From NCBI GenBank assembly GCA_024305405.1, contig JAKNDB010000105.1, positions 2,542,001 through 2,606,000 on the forward strand: 64,000 nt of DNA, given 5' to 3'. The notes under the pieces were generated by a model. That model was not told the DNA's origin, did not search any database, and saw only the letters and a program-made list of their open reading frames with translations. This DNA is from Dirofilaria immitis (lineage: Eukaryota; Nematoda; Chromadorea; Rhabditida; Onchocercidae). This document shows positions 46,778 through 58,404 of the stretch, piece by piece; within the stretch, counting starts at the first letter, position 1, and every line of letters begins with the position of its first letter. Made by a program: the position numbers and the translations under genes.

Positions 46778-49507
46778 ATAAAAAAAAATAAATTGAGACT
46801 GTAATTGGTTTAGATTTTTAGGCTCTCATACACCAAATGAGCAAAGAGACATAACTTTTTCCTCCCATAATAATATCCTAAAATAATATTATGCTCCATC
46901 TTTCTCTCCCATCGCCACTTCTGTTCAACCATTTTTCATACATTTGGAAAAATTAATTTTTGAAAAGAATGTTTATTGCTATTATTGTCACTGTCTCTTA
47001 TTGCCTCTTCCATCTTCTCTTTTAAACTGACATCATCTCTGCATGGATAATATCTTGTTTCCAGTAGGTGACCTAGAATTTACTACCAAAAATGTGCGAG
47101 TTTAGATTCGGGAAGTAATTATTCAGTAGCTACCGCTAAAAAAAACTTCATATGTTAACAAAATTATAAAATGAATGGCGTCTTATCATTGCTTTTGAGA
47201 TGCTCATTTTTAGTTTGGAGCATCAGTTTTTGAAATAAGCATTTATGATATATTATATATCTTTTAAAGCAATTGATTATATCAAGATCCGTAAATATTT
47301 GCCATAAATAACCACAGTTATTGGCGTGAGAGAAGTGAAGATAATCAACAAGGAAATAACTGCTAGCAGAATAAGTTTTACTTTGAAAAAATTCCACTTG
47401 TCTAATAGAAAAACATTCTGGAATTGATAATTTCATAAGAATAGAAGAACCGAACTGATTTCATTTTTGCAATAATTCGAGAATTGTATTATATGTCTCT
47501 AAGCAAAGTGTAATGTTATAATCTTATTGAAACAAATATTAAGTCTACGAAATACGGAAAAAATTTCGACATCTTTTATTTATAACAAACTTATTTGTGC
47601 TGCACAATATTAAGGATTAAAATATTTTCATCAGTAACTAAATAAAAATTCATATAGTTACGGGAATGTTGAAACTAAACATAATTTTATGTAAATCAAT
47701 TTGAACTGTCTCTCACTTCAAAACTTGTCCTATGAGCGAAAAAATCGCTATACGAAGATGTATGTAGAAAATAATTCCCTCTTTTAATGGTGGACATTCC
47801 CACACAAAGTTATAAAACAACGCAATATGCTTCTGAAATCATTAAATCTATCATGTTTAATTTTGTTTTTAAAACAATTTCCATACTTTGAAAATAACTG
47901 ATGGCAGATATTTGTTGAAAATCATCACAATTTTAAAATCTGTTTTGCTGCAGTTATCAAAGAAGAAAATCTTGAATAAAATTTGTGAAAAACAAAAATA
48001 TAAAATACGGTGATCAATTACGGCTATGGAGCTGTTTTGAAACAAAATCAAACTTGACAGATTTAAGGATTTCGAAAATTCTCTTTAATCTACTCTTCGA
48101 AAATTCTGTAAATTGCCCTACACCAAGATAGCAAGTGAATTGAACAAATAGAATGTCATAAACATTTTTAGAAGTTGTTTGATGTACGATCTTGTAAAAT
48201 ATATTATTGTATCGGAAGCGGATTGCACAAACTTACATTTGTTTCTAAATCTTAGTAGATAATCTAAACAAAATTATTTTTGGCCATTTTCGGCTATATG
48301 TTTTCAAGTTTGATTATAATCTGGCAACTACATTCGTAAAGAATGGTTTAGTCCAGAAACAATTTCCTTTCACCTCTCTACTCCACGTATGAGTCATCGA
48401 AGTCTGCGATAAATTTCTTACATAAATGGAGTTTACACTAAACTGATATTTAAACATGCTGCTGCGTTTTTATTTGAAATCCGTTGCATTTACTACAAAA
48501 TTTGTCACTCTTAAGTTTAACTTTCCGCGGTAACAATCTTTAATTATCTTGCATAAGTAGCAATAAATATTTCTTTTGTATATTTCTATTGATTGAAAAC
48601 GATAAAACATGTTCTTTCTTTTATTAAATTTTCACTTCCCTCCATGTTGTCTAAAAATATTAAAGTTGTCTAAAAATATTGGAAAATGGAAATCTGTGCT
48701 TTAAATTTAAATAAAAATTAAAAATTAACATAAGATGTTTGAAATTAAAATGGAAAATTATAAATAATAGATTTAAATGCGCAGATTAATTTCAATAATC
48801 CTTCAGCCAAAATTTCTATTAGTATCACGAAAAAGGAATAAACATATTGAAACCTTCATCTCCACCCTTCACAATTTTAGAGTAAAAAGAATTTGGCATA
48901 CCAAAATTTTCATTACAGTTATTTCATATTTGCGAACTTGACTTTTAATTTCAAAAATTTAAACTGATTCGTAAAAGCTAAATATTGCAATTGATAATTG
49001 CGAATGTCGCTTTAAACTGAATTACTTATCATTCTATATTATTATTTTTTACTATATTATTGTATAGCAATTGATGTTGAAAAATGCCTTCCCAAAAGTT
49101 AAAAGAAATCTTTCAGAAATCTGATAATTACAAGCTGCTGATGTCGTCACATAAATAGAAACTGATCATAATAATTTTTGCTTATACTTTCTAAGACTGA
49201 TATCTCATTCTTATACTTTCTATTCTTTCCATAATTTTGTTTCCGTGAGTTGATAGTAACAATGGAATTTTAATGTTTTATTTTATTTGGTAATTATGCA
49301 ATAACCAAATGAAAGGGAAAATAATTTAAAATGAAAGACAGAATTATTCGAGAATAAAATATTTCGATACAAGTATTCATAAATAGATAAAGCAAAGAAA
49401 TCACATACCGTTTCCTTGGGTGTTAGGAGTAGCGATTGGCATGGTGAATTAGATCCAGGATTAGTGAAATTCAAATTAAAGCACGTCTCACCAGGGACCA
49501 TGCTCAT
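37080..49507 (-). CDS. unc-120: Serum response factor / UNC-120 MADS-box transcription factor
   Basis: DNA-binding regulator of muscle genes. Exons (5' to 3'): 49507-49409 (tentative), 44901-44856, 44420-44332, 44155-43996, 43721-43636, 39419-39266, 38046-37810, 37555-37469, 37332-37217, 37151-37080. The MADS domain is nearly canonical SRF: GKKTK|GRVKIKMEYIGNKLRRYT, FSKRKTGIMKK|AYELST, LTGTQVMLLVASETGHVY, TFATKKLRPMISSEAGKT. Downstream are KRKLNE, an acidic SESVDSHDAIVEESDT stretch, and Ala/Gln- and Ser/Asn-rich activation-type sequence ending SAAQLENSEHSS. The total is 381 codons and in frame. The donor after 44332 reads AAAAAG|TTGGTA, one G short of a GT site. The first exon is chosen because it has an ATG, a GTATGT donor and the right phase; it is 4.5 kb upstream, so less certain than the rest. 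Confidence 0.93.
37719..37745. repeat. A-rich/(GAAAAA)n tract
   Basis: Short A-runs separated by single G in an SRF intron. Confidence 0.7.
38636..38659. repeat. (AT)n microsatellite
   Basis: About 11-12 AT units in an SRF intron, followed at 38690-38760 by an imperfect (ACT/ATT)n stretch. Confidence 0.85.
41480..41570. repeat. (CA)n/(TACA)n low-complexity block
   Basis: Runs such as CACACATACGCACACGCATA and ACATACATATACAC. The sequence is the approximate reverse complement of the GT/GTAT block about 430 bp further on. Confidence 0.8.
41661..41725. repeat. (CTG/TTG/TTA)n triplet block
   Basis: Imperfect triplets CTGCTGCTGCTGTTGCTG, then TTATTATTGTTGTTATTG. Read forward this gives a poly-Ala or poly-Leu artefact. 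Confidence 0.8.
41996..42122. repeat. (GT)n followed by (GTAT)n microsatellite
   Basis: About 45 bp of GT repeats, then roughly 17 GTAT units with few interruptions, in an SRF intron. Likely length-polymorphic. Confidence 0.92.
42987..43017. repeat. (GCACAT)n hexamer repeat
   Basis: About four to five copies of GCACAT in an SRF intron. Confidence 0.85.
44902..49408. other. Putative first SRF intron (~4.5 kb)
   Basis: AT-rich with no gene recognised. Contains the ATT/ATC microsatellite at 46699-46778. If the tentative first exon is wrong, this is upstream/promoter sequence instead. Confidence 0.5.
46699..46778. repeat. (ATT)n-(ATC)n compound microsatellite
   Basis: Six or so ATT units followed by about 19 uninterrupted ATC units. 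It generates a spurious poly-His/poly-Ser open frame. Confidence 0.95.
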
Positions 49508-50040
49508 AGTCAGCAACAGATATATTTTATCCTATCAGTATCAATCAATTTACGAAGTGTTTCCAACTTAAAAGCCAATTTTGGTATAATTTGAGCTCGA
49601 AAAACAACGTGTGATATAATTCGAGAAGAGTAAGAAGTTAGAAATGATGGTGAGGAGGTGGAGAAGGAAGAAGAGAGAGAGAATCTAGGATGCAAGCAGA
49701 GTTAGAAGGCTTTGTGAGCTACGCAAAATGAAAAGAAATGCTCTTCCAGAAAGTGCTTGCAGCTCTCTTGATGAATTTCGCTAACTATCCAGATTTAGAC
49801 AAGACAGCAGCACTTTACAGCTTTCGAACTTGACTACACCTCCAGATCTGCCCAGAACAGGCAGGTAGTGGTAGATTTGAAAATGATTTTCCGAAATATA
49901 TGTATATCGACGAGGAGATATAAGTTCGAGCTGCTGCTATATACCTCTTTCTTTAGTCAGTAACGTACTTGGTAAAATTGCTCAACAACAATTATAGAAA
50001 GAAAAGGAGCAAGAAAGAGAGTGTGTTTAAACATTTCTCG

Positions 50041-50160
50041 ACTTTTCCTCTTCCTCCGCCTTCTCCGCCTTTTCCGCCTCCTCTTCCTACTCCTCCTCCT
50101 CCTCTTTCTCCTCCTCCCCTTCCTCTTCCTTTTCGTTCTCGTCCTCATTCTCTTGCTCCA
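50041..50160. repeat. Polypyrimidine (CCT/CTT)n tract
   Basis: About 110 bp almost purely C and T on the plus strand, such as CCTCCGCCTTCTCCGCCTTT and CCTCCTCCTCCTC. On the SRF coding strand it is polypurine, 0.5-0.65 kb upstream of the tentative start codon. Confidence 0.85.
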
Positions 50161-50299
50161 GTTCAAGCCATATTCAAGGTAAGAGTGTTGTAGTTGAAGT
50201 TGAAGCAGTAGCAGCTATATCAGGGTCGAGGGAAGAAGAACTTCTGACTAAACTAACTTTTGACTACTGTCGTCATCAATGCCAAGCACAAGCACAAGC

Positions 50300-50346
50300 A
50301 TAAGCACACATACACACGCACATACACACACACATAAATACACATA

Positions 50347-50380
<34 letters not shown>
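50300..50380. repeat. (CA)n then (TA)n microsatellite
   Basis: ACACATACACACGCACATAC followed by about 15 TA units. Confidence 0.9.
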
Positions 50381-50383
<3 letters not shown>

Positions 50384-52558
50384 GCTTCATTTGTAGAATT
50401 GAAGATGCCTGCACCGATTTTACATTCGACTAAAACTGGAGAGGCAAGAATGAGGCGGCGAAGGGACCTTTTACTGTTGTAACTACGGCACTGAGCAACT
50501 TGCATCATCATTTTTGTATGATATGAACTCATGAAATTTTCAATTCGCGTTTACAAATTATATCATAAATCAACTTAGAAGCAATGACGATGTAAGGATG
50601 ACATTAGCTATATCAATGAAATGCTTGCTGTCATCTGGAAATTATAAGAAATTCAAGAAGATCCGATATAATTTGATGAATAACAGTCAAACCTGATTAG
50701 TGCAAACAATTTGCACTTTGATTGGATGATGATGAGTTTATGCCAGGCTCACTTCGCAAATCAAATTTCATGGTATTTCCTGTTAAAAGATTATCAGTGA
50801 AAATCATTGTCCAATTTTTATTCCGTATTTAGATATAAATTAATCTTTCATTTTCATTTTCATTTCTCTAGTAGTAGAGTAAAACATTTCGGAGCACTTT
50901 TTACTGTATGATTTACTAAATTTCCTTCTTTTTTTTTTCCAAAAATTGATTATAGTCGTCTATGATTTTTGTCGAAATTCGAAGTTAAAGTATTCCATAT
51001 TGTAATACCATTGATCAAATGCTTTTAAAGTATTACGGAACTTTGGAGATTGAAAATTATCGAAGAATTTCAATTGGAAAATTTGCATTTTCCAATTGAA
51101 ATTAGAATCAATTTAAAAGGCAAAAATTACACGTATAAAAACAAAACTATGACTGACTGTATTGTAAACCATAGGAAATATACTATCTTCTACTGAAAAT
51201 ATCGAAGGAAATGTTTAGAAATTGAAATGAAAAATCACACATAAAATGTACATTGTAGTTGGATTGTTGACGATGGTGGATCGAGTGTTCGAGAATTCCA
51301 AAATAGGATTGGCTAGTAGTGGTGAGATGATGATGATAAAAGCAACGATGACGATCTATGATATTTGTTTATATTTGGAAGAAAAAGTGATCATGAATTC
51401 AGTGAAAGGCATTTTTAACAATGTAGACGAGTGCACACATTCCATTTCGTCCATCATGTACTGCGCAATGAAAAATATTTGTTTTTTTGTTTTGATAACC
51501 TTCCCTCACTATTATATCTGTCTGCTAGATCATCATTTCAAAGTTTCTTCGTTTTTCTTTCTAGACTGATGTACATACGCAAAATGAATTTTTAATGTAC
51601 CATTATGGGAACTATTTAGAGATAATGACCGATTTAAAATTTGAAGAAATTACTATAAGGAACTCTCTATTTCATGCATTCTCGATATAATAATGCATGA
51701 TAATGATCGCGTTGAAACTGAAACTGCGTTGCGCGCCATCGCAATTTGAAACACAGCGCAACTGATTTGTGGATAATGATTGATGAACTATCGTTAGGAA
51801 TAAATCTATCAAATATCTTTAATTATATATTTTGGCTTCAAGAAGCTTAAATTATTTTTTTTTTTTTATATGAATATACTATATGTAATTTTATCCAGCC
51901 ATCAAAGTTTTCTACTTTCTTCCATATTATGTCCTTCATGCTTCAAAACCTGGCTACAGATCAATTGGCTAAAATTGCCTTGAGATTTCTGACTTACCGA
52001 AAAAGATATATGTGCACCAAATTTCCATTCACTAGACCGTTATCTTTTGATATATGAATACATAACGTACAATGTTTTGTCTAAACGAAAATGGATTTTT
52101 ACATAAATGTGTATGCCTATCGTTTAAAAGTATTGAACATGCTTTGCTGATACCAGTTATTTCTATCAATGAAATATCATAAAAATATAAATCATTCTTA
52201 TCTTTTGCAGGAAATGTGATGCACGCAACGACTTCCACTTTTTTCGTGTTTTACCGGCAGAAATAGTTGAAACTATTATAAAAATACTGGTATGAACTAT
52301 ATCCTAAATTACCGATAAGTATGGATCAAAATCATGACACAAAGAATAGGAAACGTTCAGTAAGCATTCCGTAAAAGCTTAATCTCATTATATTGTTTAC
52401 AGCCTTCCTAAGTATCACATCATTTAAATGACCTTCAAATTAAAACATAAGATTGCAAAGTAAATTCCTCAATTCCGACCGCTTATTTCTTCAAATAATT
52501 TCAGTCGATATAGCTGGAAAAATAAATTTGAAAACTTAATTTGAAGAGAAACAGGAAA

Positions 52559-52677
52559 ACTTCTCTCCTTCATCCTAAATTTATATAATTAAGCATTCTC
52601 TGTTCACTTGAAAAAAAAGGAACTTCCCTCCCTCATCCTAAATTTATATAATTAAGCATTCTCTCCTCATTCGAAAA
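52559..52677. repeat. Tandem duplication, two copies offset by 63 bp
   Basis: Both copies share CATCCTAAATTTATATAATT and the following AAGCATTCTCT; flanks differ by a few substitutions. Confidence 0.85.
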
Positions 52678-53184
52678 ATTTTTGGATTTATTTGGTAAAA
52701 TCACTAACAACTCATTCAGCATGATGTAGATTAGAGCAAACTTTCGAAATTCGAAATACTCGCAAAAAAATGGAAAAAGTTCAAAGATAATTCATTTCTG
52801 AAACATCTTACACTTTTTTCATTAATAAAATTTATTAATAAAAATACATATGATGATCCATAATTATCAAAACATTTCTCATGACTTTGAATTCTCATAA
52901 CTGAATGTAATTTTCTTCTTGAATCAATATCCGACTTTCAGCTTATTGATTTGCTAAAAAATTATTTAAGCTCTCTATATTCGGTCTGAATTCGACTCAT
53001 TTTCCAAACATTTTTGCTTCGTATTTTCGGTTGTCAAAACTTCAAAATTTCTCTTGCTGAACTAATCCAGCCACTGAAACCATTCCTTGCAACATTCATG
53101 CGTAAAGGTCGCACTTCAACATATGCTTTCTTATCTGTTCCACTGTCGCTTTTACTTTCTCTCACCAAATTCCTGATCTTCGCA

Positions 53185-54046
53185 CTAACAACAGCTTTCT
53201 AAGTGACTAATTTTTCTGGATCTCTGTTTCGAAACATCAGCCTTCTGTAATTTCAGTAGCAAATTTGTTTCAACTGTCCGTACCTTGCGGTTTTGAAAAT
53301 CCATATCGTTTTTGGAAATTATTTCTGGATTAGTTTCAGATTTTATTTTATTTTCTCTGGCTTTCTCAATCCCAATAGATGCAACTGTCTCGACTTCATT
53401 GTCGGGATTTGGCTTTGGAAAATCTATTTCAGAATTCCTTCCGCAATCAAACTGTGTTAGTTTATTCGCTAGAGAACAAATTATTTCTTCATCATCAATA
53501 ATATGTTTCCTTTGAATTTCCTGATATTTTGATAGAAATTATTATTTTCGAACGAAATAAAGGCAAAACCCTTGTGCAAACCTGTCCTCAAATCCTGAAA
53601 GATGCAGAGGTAAATATTGCTCACAAAATTCATGTTTATAATAAATAATTTGATAATGTAATAACTCAATATCAAAATAATTAGCCACTAAGTTTGATTG
53701 ATAATCAATTTCATTCTGGAGAAATCATTTGCTCATAACTAAAACAATGAAAGAATTAGGTAAAAACAAGGATAATAAACATTGTATTCAAAAAAAAGCA
53801 ACTCACAAATGGCAGTGTAATATTGGTAACTTTACCAAACTGAGAGAAATGGTCCTTCAATTCCGCTAAAAAATTAAGATAATCAGTGAAAGAATATGAA
53901 AATAATAAAACTATATTTAAAGTATGATATAACTTACATGCACCTGTAACCCAGCTGATTTTTTTAACAAATAGTTCGGCACCATTCCGTACTACTTTAA
54001 AAGTTTTAAGAGCTGTACCAGTTTTTCGAACGAAACCTGTTGCCAT
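53185..54046 (-). CDS. SLIRP-like RRM protein, longer paralogue
   Basis: Single RNA-recognition-motif protein resembling SLIRP, which with LRPPRC stabilises mitochondrial mRNAs. Exons 54046-53938, 53865-53807, 53594 onward. The N-terminus MATGFVRKTGTALKTFKVVR is basic with hydroxylated residues and could be a mitochondrial presequence. RNP2 is ELFVKKISW; RNP1 is GLHKGFAFISFE; the linker SELKDHFSQFGKVTNITLPF matches SLIRP well. One T is missing at 53536-53538, after which the frame continues through HIIDDEEI and an acidic tail that SLIRP lacks. Given here to the TAG at 53185 (about 192 codons). A further open stretch to 53034 (ending GFSGWISSAREILKF) has coding-like composition and would be reached if two more bases are missing near 53200, so the C-terminus is unsettled. 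Confidence 0.8.
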
Positions 54047-54290
54047 CTATCTGCAATAAATATACATTGCCAGAAAGATCAGCATTAAAAAACCAACAAA
54101 GATCTCATTAAGAAACTACACGCGAAAAAATATATTAACTGAATACATTTAATAGAAAAAACAGTATTGTAGTCAAAGAATTCCTAAATTCCTAAAAGAA
54201 ATACAAAAACGTATACACAAATAATAGGAAAATATACAAACACTTGATGGAAAACTTATATGAATTCCAGTAAATTAAATAAACTTGTTT

Positions 54291-55013
54291 CTATTCCTGT
54301 TGCTTTCCAGAACTTATTGCGATCTTCGCAACTACCTAAAATAAAATAATATGGAAAATATGTATGTGATATGAACATCGAAATTTTGAAAAGCATTTAA
54401 TGTATCATGCAAAATTGTGCTCGACACCTTAATAAACAAAGACAATAATCTTTAAAGTACATGAAAAAAGGATTGACCTGTCGTCCGTTGATATAATGAT
54501 TTCGTTGCTGCACAGCCCTTATTGCTTCATCAATGCTTTCAAAAACAACAAATGCAAAACCCCTGTGCAAACCTGTCTCCCAATCCTGTAACTAACTAGT
54601 GAAAACGCACGGAAGGTCCTGCTCACGAGTTACAATAAAATACGCATCTCAGTCTTCAAGTGTAAATGTCATTTATAAACAGACAAAGAAAATGGAAACT
54701 TACATATAATAGTTTGACGTGTTGCACCTTCCCAAACGACCAAAATGAGACTTCAAATCTTCTATAAATAAATATTTGAAAAACCGTCAGGACCTTACTT
54801 TAATATTTTAGGATTCATTAAAACAATATTTAATATCTAATAATAATTATGAAACAAATCATTTTATCTTCTTACAAAGACTTTCTACAAATAATGATTT
54901 TAATTCCAAGGTAACAAACTTTCACCGGTGAACCAGCTAACGTTTTTCAATACGACACGAGCTGGTGCTTGAGACGTTGAAAATATTCTTAAAGTCCACC
55001 GTCCTACATGCAT
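54291..55013 (-). CDS. SLIRP-like RRM protein, short paralogue
   Basis: Exons 55013-54926, 54761-54704, 54585-54478 and 54335-54291 give 99 residues, close to vertebrate SLIRP. Order: a short basic start (MHVGRWTLRIF) that could act as a mitochondrial signal, RNP2 VVLKNVSWFTG, then EDLKSHFGRLGK, and RNP1 GLHRGFAFVVFE, followed by HYINGRQVVAKI. One A is missing at 54729-54730; without it the second exon loses the conserved GKVQHVKLLY block. It lies 245 bp upstream of the second SLIRP-like gene on the same strand, and the intron positions around the RNP1 exon match, so the pair arose by tandem duplication. Probable role: mitochondrial RNA stability or processing (inference from family). Confidence 0.88.
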
Positions 55014-55523
55014 TCAATATTCATTGAATTTACCTCACAATCTAGTACCATGCATTTTTAATACAATTGGTTTAATAAAAATATTAAAATTTAACGACTA
55101 CTGTATAGATAACCTTCTCATTTGCCAACTTATAAAAATGTAAAAAATGAAGCTTGGCTTTTTGAAGGTTATTTGCACATAAAATAAAATGTAACCTAAC
55201 GTATTAAAATATGATATATGAGATTGATAAACAAAAAAGTAACTTGCTATACAAATAAAGAAACATTTATGACTTTACGATAACAATTATCACCAATATT
55301 TCTGGATTTCTTGCTTATCCATTCCAATTTCTCTACCTATCTATTTTAGTCTCTCCTTTTTAAAACTCTCGAATTTGTTATGAAGATCAATAACAATATA
55401 AATTTATAAGCAAAATAACTGTTTAAGAAAAGGAAAGGTTTACATGCACTTGCTATTAAAACTATATACAATTAACAGTGTAGTAGAGCTAAAAAACATG
55501 AGCAAATTAAAATGACCAGAAAA

Positions 55524-57757
55524 CTATGTGCCCTCAGTAAACAGTATCGGTAATTGATAAGCTTCATAAGAATGCTCTTCTAAATGACTTCTCTCGTGCA
55601 CCACACCAATGTAATCAATTTCAAGTGAAAATCTCCGTTAATTCTATCCATCAACATTATCATTAACGAGCTGAAAATAAGTTGGTGAAAGTTAGAGAAA
55701 ATATTAATATGCTGAATAGAAAAATTTGAATCCTGATAAAGGAAATTATAAAATTTGAAATCATTAAAACTTCTAAAATCATCCAATAATTATGTAAATA
55801 AAGACGCTACATAAGTAATTAACTTCAACATTACAAGTAATGCAAACAACTAATATCATAAAAGGAGACTTGAAAGCCAATGAGAAAAAAATTGGAAAAA
55901 AGTAGCAATAATTCAAATGTAGAAGAACTTCAAATTAGAAGAAAATCAACAAGAACTTGGGAAAGTATCTGCAGACATCAAGATGAATGGATTACTGAGG
56001 TAAAGATACTGGAACCGCAAATTTCAGAAAAAATGGACTTCGAACTATGTGTTTGCTAGCAGTAAAAAGAATACTGGTAATAACTACAAAACGGTGAAAG
56101 TAGGATTAGGAATAGCAACTAATAAATGTTTTCTTATATGTACAAGTTTAAATTTAATACCTGACGTTTATGTTCTTTATTGGATACTGTTTATCCATAA
56201 TTCGATTGCGTACAATATGGATAAACCTCGAGAATGGAATTGCTTCGTACTGCCAGTAGGGACCTCCATGAGTATGTAAATAATAACTATGGGCATCACC
56301 CCAAGTAATATCAAATAAAAGCGGTGAATTCAAAGAAATTTTATATGTACGTCCATCACCACGGCACTGAAACATAAATTCCTGCATGTTTTAAAGGATT
56401 AACATTTCTAACCATATACACAGTGACTTAAAAAAAGCCTTTATAAATTTTAAATTACAAAAACGGATACAGAAATGTCCGGAATATTCGAAAAAGAGAT
56501 TCAAACTAATTCTACCTTTATAAGGAAATGAGAATAGTTTGACCATCTATTAAAATATCTTTTTTCAAAAGGGTCCCCTTTCTTCAAATTTGATAGCTGC
56601 CCATCCAGCTCGTTCGATTCGTCCATCCTTTAAAAAAATGATATCACAATCTTGATAGCAACTTAAATATTTATTTAAATACCTGCATTTAAATATCAAA
56701 GTATTTAAGCAGCAATGAACTGAAAAAATATATATTAAATAACCTTTACTAGCTCTGTGCTTAATCTACCTCTAAATATGGCCGTTTTTCTATCGGTAGG
56801 TATAAATTCACACTTTGAAAATCCTTCATTACTATCCGAATCAGCACCACACCTCCAAAATTTAAACGACTGAAAAATAATTATGTAAGATTCATTCCCT
56901 GATTATAACCTTGTAAATAATGTATGAATCTTGGATAATCACATATTAAAACAATACCAAACTTAAATGATTACCTCTAGTGTTTTGAACGAGATATCTT
57001 TTCGGAACTGACCATGTTGGAGATTTCCCAGATCTTCCAGCATGCTTGGTTTGTAGATCCCAAAATGACCTTTCATTTCCTTGATTATTCCCTGATAAAA
57101 AGAAAATTAACTTCAAAATTTATAAAAACCTAAATCATAAACAATGTAGATGTATCCTAAAGCTAATGATATTCGATGCGGCTAAAAATATTATCCTAGG
57201 TTTTATCAAAAATAGAGATAATCAAAATTTTTGTTCAACTTTAGAGGAAAATTCAGATTCTATAACAATAAAATGTCCTCTATTTTGCTTCAATTCTATT
57301 TTATCAAAACATTGCAAAACGAAATCTACGAATGTCCTTCATGAATTCTGCTTTTTTTCATTTTTTAAACCTTGGTATTGTCCCACAAAAATCCAGGCAT
57401 TTCTTTGACAACATCTTTGAGCTCCCTTTGAGGATCAAAATCAGGCCTCATATATTTGTTCGGGTAATTGAGATTATTTGGTTCCACATGTTCCCTGCCA
57501 AACAGTGATCGTACTTTGTTTTCCAGTTTGCCATGTAATCCCGTTAGTGACTGAAACTTATTCCAAGGAATTCATTTACAAAAATCTCATCACCATAATT
57601 TGAAGGAACCATTCGAATTTTTCATCATAACCTGATCAATTAAAACTACTTTTTCTTTGTCAGCTTCTGCCGGCAATGTAGATTCCCAACGAAAGAATAT
57701 CGCCACAGATCTACTGCAGTGTAATTTGATCCAAGCTGCAGCACTTCTACACAACAT
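55524..57757 (-). CDS. nuaf-1: Complex I assembly factor NDUFAF1 / CIA30
   Basis: Mitochondrial chaperone needed for assembling respiratory complex I. Exons: 57757-57632, 57550-57371, 57091-56975, 56869-56744, 56627-56516, 56366-56161, 55670-55524. The first exon is a mitochondrial presequence (MLCRSAAAWIKLHCSRSV). The CIA30 domain is clear: FKFWRCGADSD, TAIFRGRLST, GRIERAGWAAIKF, NYSHFLIK|CRGDGRTYKI, FDITWGDAHSYYLHTHGGPY, WQYEAIPFSRF, IMDKQYPI, and EIDYIGVVHERSHLEEHSYE. Two breaks occur. Around 56567-56573 two bases seem to be missing (or one is extra) in adjacent A/G runs. At 55622 one C (a G on the coding strand) is missing just before EIDYIGV. With these the model is 338 codons, against 327 in human. 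The acceptor before 56627 is TTTAAAG, weaker than the usual TTTCAG. Confidence 0.93.
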
Positions 57758-58404
57758 TACTAAAGGGGTTCAGTCGGAGCACTGTAAACGAAAATAATTA
57801 CTCGGCAACTTACTTCCTGTCGTCTGTTTCAAAATTTTAGCAATTGAAAAAACATTTCGGCAATTATTTTTGCAGCAACAGGATAATAAGCTTTGTTCGA
57901 AAGATTTAAGAATGATTAAGCGAGTTAAATTAGCAACAAGAAATCACTCATAAACTCACTAGAGAGGTTCGAACAGCAGCCCACTACAAGGAACTGTTAT
58001 TATTGTGGAATAACTTTAAACTTTCAAGAATTGATATCTTTTGGCAGTTCATAAACTGAATTTATTTGATTTAGTTTTGTATCTAATTATAAAATTTTAA
58101 CAACGGCAATCTTCTCCAAGAGACTTTTGTTAGCGCAGATAATTCTATACTGCATACTTTAGAACTAAATATAGGGCGGACTTAAAAAGGACTACTACTA
58201 CTATTGTGTTGCTATTTTTCTCTTTAAAAATATGGAGTTTAAGACCTGACAGTGATGAAAAATAAGAAATAAATTCAAAAGGAAATGATATATACTCCAA
58301 ATTAGGTGCTTACATTCAAAAGGAACAAAATAAAAGACCAGCAAAGAATTTTTAACGATGAACAGATACAAAACTGTAACTAATAAACAATAGCAAAATA
58401 AGTA
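57758..58404. other. Short intergenic stretch upstream of NDUFAF1
   Basis: About 650 bp between the unassigned reading frame and the NDUFAF1 start. No exon or repeat recognised; likely promoter or polycistronic spacer. Confidence 0.45.

Larger units (their letters stand above)
49508..53184. other. Region upstream of SRF, low-complexity, no clear gene
   Basis: Holds a polypyrimidine tract (50041-50160), CA and TA repeats (50300-50380) and a short tandem duplication (52559-52677). A 107-codon plus-strand ORF with a true ATG at 51246-51569 has no splice context or recognised domain, so I do not call it. The left part is the likely promoter area of SRF. Confidence 0.5.

Noticed and set aside
46590..46804. 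Open frames ending in poly-His or poly-Ser
   Set aside because: Produced entirely by the ATC microsatellite in an SRF intron.
49957..50166. Arg/Lys-rich minus-strand frame
   Set aside because: It is the polypurine strand of the pyrimidine tract, not a coding signal.
51246..51569. 107-codon plus-strand frame with ATG
   Set aside because: No recognisable domain, no conserved motif, isolated in low-complexity sequence; kept only as a remark.
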